From Eurosta solidaginis (lineage: Eukaryota; Arthropoda; Insecta; Diptera; Tephritidae), in assembly GCF_040869045.1 (NCBI RefSeq), contig NC_090319.1:266120897-266184896 (forward strand): a stretch of DNA of 64,000 nt. The letters run 5' to 3'. Position 1 is the first letter of the stretch; each line of letters opens with the position of its first letter. The notes beneath the pieces are model-generated. The model was not told the DNA's origin, did not search any database, and saw only the letters and a list, made by a program, of their open reading frames with translations. The position numbers and the translations under genes are program-made. Shown here piece by piece: positions 20,738 to 31,374 of this stretch.

Positions 20738-22413
20738 TGCCCCTATTACCGTTTACAACTCGAACTCTGGTTGGGTTGAAATTTCGCAATTTGGTATTAC
20801 AGATTACAACTCAACCTGTCAAAAAAATGTCGGTTGAGTTGTCTAGTCTAACAACTTTTTGTGGCATTACCGTTTACAACCTTGTGTTGGTGTAGTTGTC
20901 AACGACGTCAAAATCTTACAACTTATTACTAGAGTTGTCTCATACAATTTTGCAGTTGTTTTGAAAAAATGTAACATTTTAGACTACGGTTCACCACCTA
21001 ATTTTTAACAAAAATATTCAAAGTTGGTATCAAAACACGCATTTCGACCTCCGATTTAATAATCCGGAAACAAAAATTAAAAATTTAATTTCTGTCATAT
21101 CATTTCGGTTCAAAAGATGCATTTCGACCCCCGATTTAAGAATCCGGAAACAAAAATTGTAAATTTAATTTCTTTCATATCATTTCCGTTCAAATTTTCA
21201 TGTGGTTGTTGCATTTTGCCAGATTTTTTGTACACACTAATGCAGAAAGGCGTTGGACCCACCCTGGGTTATTTTTACAAATCGCGGCCAAAGGCCGCCA
21301 ACGTAAAAAGATCTGTGCAAAAAAAAAACTGTGGATCGGGCCTCATATTTTGGACCCTCTCGGGCCATTTTGTAGGTTTTTTGTAAATATTTTGAGACAG
21401 AAATAAAATTTTTAATTTCCGCTTTCGAATCCTAAAAACGGAGATCGAAACGCGTCTTTTGATACTACCTTTGATAAGAGTTAGATGGTGCACGGGCTCA
21501 TAAAACGTTACCAAAAAAAGCAAACAACTTAAAGCCGGTAGTTAAACCTTTTTTATTCAAACAATAATCAACAATTTTGTACACATTTATAGAAAAAACA
21601 ACGATAAACGAAGGATTACATTGAAAAACTTTTTGACTTTATGGAGCGACATTCCGAAGTTCGCGAGGCTGGCCGCAGTTCGGATGCAGCTAAAGTAGGT
21701 GAAATTATGAGAACGTGAGTCCCATTGATACTAATCACTACTCCTGGGAATCCTGTTTTAGAGTAAAATACAATTTTTGCTGTTTGGGTTTTAATCCACT
21801 TCGCACAAATATGCTTCTCAATAATATCTAAAACCAGGCCAACACCAAAAACATTTCCACAGCATTTTTGATAGCTGCCATCAGCAAGAAATCTGAGTGT
21901 GGCGCATAATTTTAAATAGGGGTACAGCCTACCCTGTTGTTTGCCGAAAGCGTTTTCAGAAATGGTCCTTAATTTTGTTTAGTGATGGGCAAAATGCTTC
22001 CTTTCAAATCTTCAAAAAATAACTTCATTTGAAGCTCATCATTTGTCACTTAAACATTTTCTTACTTTGTGTTTGGTAGTTCCAAGGGAATGGAATGATC
22101 ACGCGAATGTTTTTCGTATTCGCGACATATCAATCACCAACATTTTCGCCATTATAAAATAGATTTCATATAATATCCGTTTAGCTTTTAATAACAAAAT
22201 CACTTTTGCAAATGCTTAAATTTCCGCAACAAATTGACCAGCTGTTCATTTATCTGTCAAATCATCACTTTCTTAGGTTGGCAACTCAATTCTACTTCAA
22301 CTGAAATAAGTTGTCATTCGTAATACCAAGCAGGAGTTGAGTTGTCTGAAAGTTGAGTTGTTTTAATTAAAACCCAACCCAACCAAGTTGAGTTGTATAC
22401 CGTAATAGGGGCA
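20738..22413. mobile_element. 1.68-kb inverted-repeat element, TGCCCCTATTAC ends, ATA duplication
   Basis: The ends are TGCCCCTATTACCGTTTACA (left) and TGCCCCTATTACGGTATACA (right, complement). Further subterminal inverted ACAACTCAAC / GTTGAGTTG motifs follow. It is flanked by ATA at 20735-20737 and 22414-22416, and the uninterrupted site is seen at 20255-20275 (CAATATAAACTAGATGG). It contains an 80-bp tandem duplication at 21039-21198 and the 82-codon frame 21523-21275 with no recognised domain. No transposase was identified. The superfamily is unclear. Confidence 0.75.
21039..21198. repeat. 80-bp direct tandem duplication
   Basis: The two units begin GCATTTCGACCTCCGATTTA and GCATTTCGACCCCCGATTTA, start at 21039 and 21119, and differ at only a handful of positions. 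Confidence 0.85.
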
Positions 22414-22473
22414 ATAAACTAGATGGCCAATGTCTAACAAGCCGATAAGAAACCAATAAGAGCACGATGACAA

Positions 22474-24470
22474 GCTGATAACAAAGTGAAAACTCGACGG
22501 TAATAATTCCCCATCAATAATAAATCGATAATAACACAGTAACTTGTCGGTATCGACGAAGTTCTTCATAAAAAGCTCGAAATTATTGATTTCTGGTAAA
22601 GTTACCTTTGATGTGGTTTAACTTCAGTCCCTGGACGAGCGTTAGTTAACTTAAAAATACAAATTTTTTAATGTTACAGCTTAATGTTTACACATCGAAC
22701 TTCACGCATACTTAACCGTCGCCCTTAGAAAAGTATGACAACAAATTAAACAAATTCATGCATATATTTTTTTTTATAATGTATTTATTAAATGTTTATG
22801 AAACACCTGACAACGGTGTGTTTTACTATTTTTTTTGTTTCAAATTAAATTCTTAGTAATTCTGTATATACGTATATATGTATGTGTATGTGAAGTAGCA
22901 CAAACACACAAACAAAAACAACTAATACTTTACTCAATGGTTTGTAGTTTTATAAATCCATTTTATTTTTGTCAAATACATATGTATACACGCATGTTAA
23001 TTATTAAGTTCAATTTGTTTGTAAATTTTTATATTTTGCTTAAATTTACACATACATACATATTTGCATATGAATATATGCATATATATATTTAATGTAC
23101 GATGCTACTTTACTTAATTTACCAGTGCTTAATAAATTTTTTTTATTGGCTTCATTGTTTATGATTTTTGGAACAGTTTTATTTTTGTTATAAAATATGT
23201 GTGGCAAATTTAAATTTTTAAAAACTTTACATCCCCACAAAACAAGAATTGTTTTTTCTTTCAATATTTTTACGTAGATGTTGTTGTAGTTTTTTTACAA
23301 TTAATTGTAATAGTAGTAATAGCCGTGTTGTCTTATTTCATTTACTTTGAATTTATTCAGATATTTTAGTTTAAGTTAAGTTTTTTTTTTTACATGCATA
23401 AATATGTATTTTTTTTAAGTATTGCCTACGCTCGTTTTTTCCGTTTTTACGTACATCTTTATTAATAATTATTTATTATTGACTTAATGACTTAAATTAT
23501 AATTACATTTGATGCGCATTTATTTAAATTGATTTAGGTTACTTTGTATCGATAAATTACGTTCGATAAATTCTTTTTTATACATGTTTTTTTTTTTTTT
23601 TTATTTAAATTACTTATGTACTTCAGTTTAAGTTCAGTTTCAAATATGTTTCTATTAACTAGATTTGTTGTTGTTGCTGCCTCACCGCCACGCTCATTTG
23701 TTTTTTGTGACACATAATAATTCCTAACTTACTTCAATGGCAGAGCTAATACAAACGCAATTTCCTTTGTAGTAGTATGTGTTAACATGAAGAATGTTTA
23801 AGCATAAATTTCACGTAGGACATGTTCACTGCTTAAAGTACAAACAAAAACTGATTGCTTCCTTTACTGAATCTCTGTCGCTGCGCTCACATGAGATGTA
23901 CGTGAACGCCGAATAGTTCGCTGAAGCTCTACGAAACTCGAGAATGCATCACTGATTTAGTTTATTACTTAATTACAATTATATCTACATACATGCATAT
24001 AAATGGTATACATTTTAGATTCCTTGGTGTTGCTTGTACTTATGTATAACGTATGATGTACATACATATATACAGACATCCTCCGTAAGGGCCTAAATCT
24101 GAAGACCTCAGATGGTATCCTATACTAAGTATCATTTTCATGGACATATAAGGGGCATATATTGGGGTTTCTTGTAAATAGTTCTTCTCACTGCCCTTCC
24201 TTTATCTATCTGTTTGCAATTGCCTAACCTTTAACCTTTCGTTAACGCTCTCTCAAAGCGTTAACCGGACACCCACATTTGATTTCGCATATTAAGTTGA
24301 TTTTGTCATTATTAGTTTCATACTAGAATTGTTTATAATTTTTGAACATGAGTTACCAGGCTAGTGTAGATAATTATGATTAATTCAAAAACATTTTTTA
24401 TTGTTTTCCCTTATAATTTCGCATAGGGCCCACTAACAGAACGGCAAGTAAGATTCCCTTGCATAGTTAA
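22474..24470. other. AT-rich non-coding stretch
   Basis: Long AT-rich sequence with short poly(T) runs. No coding signal, splice-site-bounded exon or clear repeat ends were found. It could include distal 3' untranslated sequence of a minus-strand gene or regulatory DNA, but nothing in it decides this. Confidence 0.45.
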
Positions 24471-24479
24471 ATTCATAGA

Positions 24480-26450
24480 TTTTGACTAATTTTAAAACTA
24501 ACTCTAAACCACGAACATTTTTTTTCGATATCGAAAATTTCGATTGTAATTCATTAACGAAGACCGATGGTATGCTACTCAAAAATATTGATATTGAAAA
24601 TGGACAAAACCGCACTATACAATTTTACGATATTGAAAATGGGACAATAAGTAGGCCCTCCTGGTATTGAAAGTTTTGATAGTTCATAAATGAATACTGA
24701 TGGTTTGAACTCCGAACAGATTTGTATCGAAAATGGGAAAAAGCGTCCTAAAACTACATCCAATTTTTCGATATCGAAAAACTTAATAATTTAATAACGA
24801 TTCCTATGGAAAATTGGCAAAAGCTGCCTAGAACTTTTTCAATATCGTATATTTCGAATAAAGGCATTGTTAATTAGCGGATGCGTGAGGTTTGGATTCA
24901 GAATACATAAATATTGAAAAATCGGACTATTATCACTAATAAAGTGATGGAGGTAATGGGCGTGGCATTGCATATATTTAGGAGAAGAAAATTTCAAAGT
25001 TATACAAGCCATACATCAAAAGCTAACGGCAGCCATTAGCCAGATGAATGAAAATTATTCAAATCGTTTGACCCCCACGTCCATCATCCTCATCATCTTC
25101 GTTAAAAGTCACGCCAGCTATCCCTGTTTTGCGATAACTGGCTGCCCCACCAATACCGACAGAACTACTTTCTTAGCCGGAGCGTCTTCTTTCATTCTCA
25201 TCACATGATCTATCTACACCGATGTACACCGTTTTCATTACGCATAAGACCAGGAATTTTTCAAAGAACTTTTCTCTTGAATACTTTAAGAGATATGTGA
25301 TATTCTCCCGACAGTCTATGATTCAGAGCCCTACATCAGGACGGGTATGACTAGCGGCTTGTAGAGTGAATTTTTTTCAATTGGCTACTCAGTTCACAGT
25401 AGAATCCGTTTGATTTGAAATCTCTTTTTGAGAACACCTAAGTTTCAAATAATAAAAATGCTGAGACTCTTATTTATAATTATAATTTATTTAGAGATGA
25501 GGGTGGGAAATATTTAACAAGTCTTGTTTTCCATTCGTGCTCGAAGGAACACAAATGCAGAATTGAGATATTCACGAAACCTTTCCATATTTTGATATAC
25601 ATACATAAATACATGCAGCTGCCAGTACTGCCGCCATCTTGTATCTCTTTAGTATATACATACAGTGGCGGGGAAAAAAGTAGCACAAAAATTTAAAATG
25701 GTATTATTGGCAATACGTTTTTGTTCTTTTAGATCTATAACAGAAAAAAAAAAAAAAACACATTCAAATGCGCACACAAAATTAGCTAATTAAAATAAAT
25801 CAAAAGAAATTCTAAATTTTTGCGGTATATAACTAAATTATACTGGCATTTCACCTCAATGGTGATATGATGTAGCAAAAAGTACGAAAATTTTCAATTT
25901 TTTGAATATGGGCGTGGTCTTACCCCTTTTTAGGTAATCTCTCTTTAATACTAATGCCATTAATCGAATGAGAGCCAATTGAGGAATGTTTTTATGACAT
26001 AAATTGGCGAAATCCGTTGGAACCAAAGCTGCTTTTTATACCCAGCTGCACGTTTTTCCTTCCATCCCTCCGTTAAACCGGTAACTTGAACAACAATTGA
26101 GATATCTTAACTAAATTTAGTCCACGGGCTTATCTGAACTCAAAATATATTTGTATTGAAAATTGTATAAATCAGATAATGACTACGCCTACTTTTTCGA
26201 TATCGAAAATGGGGAAAAATAGGAAAAAATGGAACAATGCATTAACAAATACTTGCAAAGTGATTAAACATGACACGTATATTAAATTTATAACGCAAAA
26301 TAAAATATTATCGAACCTTTGGAAAATTGGCGCGGTATCCATCGCCCACATTTAGGACAAAAAAATTGCTTAAAGCTTTAACTATAACAAAATTGGCAAT
26401 GTTGTTATGAAATGTAACTACATAATTAATAAGGATATGTTAATGCAAAG
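24480..26450. repeat. Decayed dispersed repeats with TTTCGATATCGAAAA motifs
   Basis: TTCGATATCGAAAA-type motifs with GGGAAAAA and GGGCGTGG words recur near 24525-24780, 24955, 25910 and 26150-26330. This pattern is of an old multicopy repeat common in fly genomes. No coding sequence was recognised. A LINE fragment interrupts it at 25100-25400. Confidence 0.4.
25100..25400 (-). mobile_element. LINE family C 3' fragment
   Basis: The minus strand contains IDHVMRMKEDAPAKKVVL, the conserved step before the W-x-R tail seen at 10777-10595. It is degenerate and short. Confidence 0.5.
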
Positions 26451-28220
26451 TACGAAAATTTAAAAAAATTGTAAATGATCCGCTCCTTTTAATTAAGCTA
26501 TTTACAAAACTTTCATCGAACAAAGAGCTACCAAATTATATATATCTGGGGCATGGCAAATGACCTAACTCGATCCCTCACAAAATATTAAAGTTGAGTA
26601 AGTTGACATACAATAAGTTGATAATTTGCTTTACTAATCAATCTCAAATAGATGCTAATCAACCAATGTTATTAAATTTGTTACAGCTAATTATAGTTAA
26701 GGAGGGCATAGTATCTGATAGATAATTTTTAATAAAGCAAATTATTAGCTTTTAAGTAACTCGACTTAATAAATTACGATACTTTGACAGAGATCGAGTT
26801 AGGTTACTTTAAAAAAATGCCATGCTATATAATGTTCGGTTTCACTCGTACTAAGGCTACCTAACTATATTTCAAATGAAAATAATAGAAATATAAATGA
26901 ACGATGAAAAGTTGAAAATAATGCCATTTTCAATTTTGTTGCCATTTTTTCACACGCCAATGTATATATAAAATACAGTACTATTTTTTAACTAGTTTAA
27001 TTTCAGTTAATTTTTTTATTGTTTATTTTTGGTTTGGTGATTTATTTTTTGTTTTTAATGCACATATAAACACTGATTGTTATGATACTAAATTTTAAAG
27101 AGGAAAACATTCACATCTAGATTTTATAGTTATATCTTACAATTTTCGCTAACAGTTTTGCTTAGTCTCTATCTACATACAAAAGAAAAGTGAAGGACAA
27201 CAAACTACATATACATATGTACTATTATTGACATTCGCTTACGATTATTCAGCAGAGAGGGTTGGCAAAGAGAGTGTGTTTTGCTTTTCCATTTTTTTCT
27301 TACACACATTTACTCAAATGCAGAAATTACCTTTAGTTTTTATTTGACATTAAAATTTTTTCTGTAGTTAAAAAATTTTTAAATTTTACTTGTGCTACTA
27401 ATTTTTTGCTCTTTATTTTTGTAAATTTATTAATTGTTTAATACTTATTATTTGTTTGAAGAAAGCCACATACATTTTTAAACATAATTGCGTAGTTTAC
27501 AACCAATTCGTTTGCCACGCCCACAAGTTGTGGTCTCTTTGCAGCATTTGTTTGTATTTTTTTTTACAAAACTACAATTAATTAAATACGTAATGTTTTA
27601 ATGTTTTTTAAATTTTATTTTAAACAAAATTTCGCTAATTTGCTTTTTTATTTACTTTAAAGATGTTGTTGTAAGATATATCTACTTTTTTATTTAGATA
27701 ATTCAGTTGCATTAACGCATTGATAATAAAACATTTTGACATTTTTTTCTTTTTTTTCGTTAAAAGCTAAATCAATAAGAATAATACGATTTACTGTTAG
27801 CTAAAAGCTTATGCCTGTCAAGTCCATTTTTTTTATTTATAAGTCCATTTCTTTGCGTTTTTAGTTGTTTTGGAGATTGTATAAAAAAAAGAAAGGTTCG
27901 CATAACTTATACAGTATAATGCAAAACAAAAACAACAAATTCGATTTTTTATTCATAATTCATTGGCCAGTGAAAATTTAAAAATTTATTATTATGAATA
28001 ATAAAGCTAATAACATGTATCTTCGTACTGCATTTGTTGCTTTTGTTTGGCACAATCCTGTATTTTTTTAAGTTTTTAATTCAATATATTATTGCTTTAT
28101 TTGTACAATTAGAAATATTTGTGCGGTTTCCAATTCGCAATTATACTTTTTACAACTTAATTAGGTCAAAGAACAGCTATAAGCACGAAAAAAGAAGCAA
28201 AGTTTATTAACATATTCTTT
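26451..28220. other. AT-rich non-coding stretch
   Basis: No recognisable genes or repeat termini; many poly(T) and poly(A) runs. Possibly distal untranslated or intergenic DNA downstream of the minus-strand gene. Confidence 0.45.
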
Positions 28221-28224
28221 AATT

Positions 28225-28530
28225 TCGAAAGTCTTCAAAAACATTTCTAAATTTGACTGAGTTTCCAAAAACTTTTTGAGCCTGCAATTTTGTAGCCCAA
28301 TCAATTTTAGTAATATACGAAAATTCGAGAAATTTTTTGAAAATCTCATGAAGTTTTCGGAAATTTTACTGAGTTTCCAAAAGCTTTTGAGCTTGCAATT
28401 TCGTAGTGCAGTCAATTTTAGTAGTATTCGAAAATTAGAGATTTTCAAAATAGTACTGAGTTCCCAAAAACTTTTTAGTATGCAATTTTCTAGTCCAATC
28501 AATTTTAGTAGTATTCGAAAATCCTCATAA
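28225..28530. repeat. Diverged tandem repeat, about 90-110 bp units
   Basis: Three units each contain TGAG(T)TCCCAAAA-type, TGCAATTTTGTAG-type and CAATCAATTTTAGTAGTATT words, ending near 28317, 28428 and 28515, with a partial fourth. Related single units in the reverse orientation occur near 50585-50690 and in the same orientation near 2750-2840. Confidence 0.65.
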
Positions 28531-29239
28531 AAATTTCGAAATTTTTACTTTGTTGGAAAAAGTTTATTTTACTACAAGACTGTATACATACTCAAATATA
28601 TCTAAATTTTGCGAAATTCTAAGTAAAAATTTCTGAAATTTTCAGAAAACATTTTCAAAAACTTTTCGTTACATAATTTAGCTTAGTTTATTCTAAAACT
28701 TAAAAAAACCGTTAATATGTTACTAATTTTTGCTGCTATTTTTTATGTTCACAGCTGTATTTTTTTTAAATACTTTTTTTCGTTACTGCATATCTTTTTA
28801 ATAAAAATATTAAATAAGAAAATGAATTACAACAGAACAGTAAAAAGTGACTTAACCTAAAATACAAAAACCAGCATTTCGCAAACTAGATAATTTAACA
28901 AATCAAATGTTCAAATTATCTAAAATTTAAAACAAAACAAATTATTGCTGCTTTGAACGTAACGTATTGCTACTTTTTTTTTTTTAAATATATAGTAAAT
29001 AATTTGATACACCGCCAACAGCAGTAAAGGTAAACACGTTTTCAAAGTGGCAACACCAAGAGGATTGCAACAATTTTTATTAAAAAGCTAAGTTTTTAAA
29101 TTAAAAGCACAAATGTTTTGAACAATTTTAAAAGAAAACTATACATAGTTTTAAATTTATAAATTACAAAATTGTTATTAAAATATTTCAGGGTTTTAGA
29201 GACGCACCACTCACACAATTAATATCATTTTTATATTCT

Positions 29240-29440
29240 TCTTGTAGTGATAAGGAGAATCCCAGAAGGTTTTGGGGAATTTTATCGGTATGCGGAAAAA
29301 AAGCACCATTAAGGTACTAATCCGACCAAATTGGGAACGATTTGATATGACCATATTAAACACGCTAGGTGAAGTTGACAACTAGGTTGGAGAAGCTATC
29401 AATGCAAGCACTGATCTTATCCTGCATTTCGCGCCAAAAA
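29240..29440 (+). repeat. Partial hairpin-ended repeat
   Basis: GCACCATTAAGGTACTAATC and GGTTGGAGAAGCTATC match the 11305-11827 element; the terminal hairpin is degraded (GAATCCCAGAAGGTTTTGGG). Confidence 0.55.
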
Positions 29441-29499
29441 GTAATAGCGGAGTATCTTTTTAATCTCCCTTTAGCTTATCAATCCCTTCGTGGCAGCAG

Positions 29500-31149
29500 C
29501 GTCACTTGCTGACGTAAAGTAACGCATAGTGGCCCAATGAGGGGAAGGCTCTGGTCAAATACCGCACAATGCACGCGTCAGGCCGCTCAGCTACATTGTA
29601 GGGCGCTGTGAAGTTTGGCTAAGCCCACACACTAGCACAAGCTGCCTGACAGTTGAACCGAATATATATATGCTCATGGACTGGTGTTTGGTTCAATACG
29701 TGCCCGGAACAGCTTCTAGGACGCCAAAACATATAAAGAGGTCCTAAGCCTTACGTGGTAATTTTTTCTATGCATATGATTTTTGCTTCTACTGTAAAAT
29801 TTTAAATTTGTTGATTTGTGAATTAAGCAAACGATTTGTATCATAGTATAAGCTGTTTTATTTAAATATCATCAGTTATTCGAATGTTCGAAAAAATATG
29901 TAAAACAGAAGAAGAGTATAAATTTCTGAAGGCTTTCGAAGGTGGTGTATTGTGCGAAAATTATGATTGTGATGGTTGTAGTTTATAAAATATTCCGAAA
30001 TTCCAATTATTTTTAGAAATGTATTATGAACATACTTTCGAAATTGATTGGTTTTCATTGGTGATTGGCAATATCGATTTTGATCATTTTTTAAAGAGCT
30101 ACAAGTGCTGATATCCGCCTCCTAACTACAATCGGTTAGTTTCGAAAATATGCTAAAAATAATCCGAATTTCGAAAAATTATCAAATACGGATTTTGCAT
30201 TTCTAGTTTTCAACCATTACACAAAGTTTCACAAATAGTCTTGACATTCGAAGGGATTCAAGGTGTTGATAAACGCAATACAAAGCTTTATAGCTTCAGA
30301 GCCTCCCCAACGCAATTGTCAACCTCACTTAAGCGAGGGGAATGTTGTTACAAACACCATACGACAGGGCCGCCAAGATAGGGCGTTCTTCCACTCAGTT
30401 GACAATAAGTAAGTATTGCCTGTCAGCGAAAAAATAATCATGTTACAGGATATCTGTATCTAAATAATAGCTTATAATTTAATGAACTACCAAAATACAA
30501 ATTTTAATAAGATTTTCAAAACTTTTACAGTACAATATATTAGGCTTGGAAAGCTTTTCAACTAATGAACGAATGCACTTTTTTGTGCCAAATTTGTAAC
30601 AAATCTAATGAAGAAATTACATTACTTTATAATTAAATTTGTTGAACAGAAAGTTCCATGTGGTGATCAAACTAAAATCCTAGAACTAGTTGATGGATTA
30701 AAAGACCTAAAAATTAACTAATTCTTTCAGCTCACTAAATATACTATAATAATACATTTTTATACAGGTAACCAATTTTCGGAATCACTGTAAGTTATTT
30801 CAGTTGGTCAAAAAATTTACCACCATGCTGGTTAATAAACTAAAAATAAATTTAAGATATAAACAAATAAATAAGTTTCAACTTTGACTAACTGTACCAA
30901 TTTTTGTATGCATGTGATCTCTATTTTAAGAGTTTTTAAAAAGTGCAGCAAAAAATGTTTGTAGTTTATTATATGTATACTAGCATAACTATTTACTTGG
31001 GGTATACGTGACTTTTGTCAATTTCCCTACATAAGCGCTTTGTGCCCGAATAGCGTTTTGAACTGCTTATCCGACCATCGCACGTCACAATCTTACTTTA
31101 GCATATTAAATTCCGGTTGTTGCTATGTATTCCTTTTATATCACACTGC
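29500..31149. other. AT-rich region just downstream of the BICRA-type gene
   Basis: It should include the 3' untranslated region of the minus-strand gene. A degraded repeat piece (30247-30420) related to the hairpin-ended element interrupts it. I could not fix a polyadenylation site with confidence. Confidence 0.45.
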
Positions 31150-31374
31150 TCATAAAGAACTAGCATTAAATTCCAATACGACACCAGTACTTCCAGAGTT
31201 ACTACGACTATCGCCAACACGGTTACTAGCATTTAAAGCTTTTGCACCACCTGCACCACTATTTGCTGTTGGTATATTAGTGACGCGTTGCTTCGATGAT
31301 GATGACTTTTGTTGTTGGTGGTGGTATGATTGCTGCTGATTTTGTTTCCCACCAACGGAATTAATACTAAGTTG
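31150..31374 (-). CDS. Possible stop-codon readthrough extension of the BICRA homologue
   Basis: Directly after the TGA at 31377-31375 the same frame stays open for 74 codons to a second TGA at 31152-31150. The encoded stretch starts QLSINSVGGKQNQQQSYHHQ and ends GVVLEFNASSL. It is rich in Q, S, N, A and G with mixed CAA/CAG and TCA/TCG codons, like the exon before it, and unlike the AT-rich DNA further downstream. The context TGA-CAA-CTT begins with C, the leaky class known from Drosophila readthrough genes, and resembles the CAR-YYA type. Alternatives are a recent nonsense mutation or sequence error in the original C-terminus, or chance. Confidence 0.5.
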   Translation of the reverse strand, partial: QLSINSVGGKQNQQQSYHHQQQKSSSSKQRVTNIPTANSGAGGAKALNASNRVGDSRSNSGSTGVVLEFNASSL

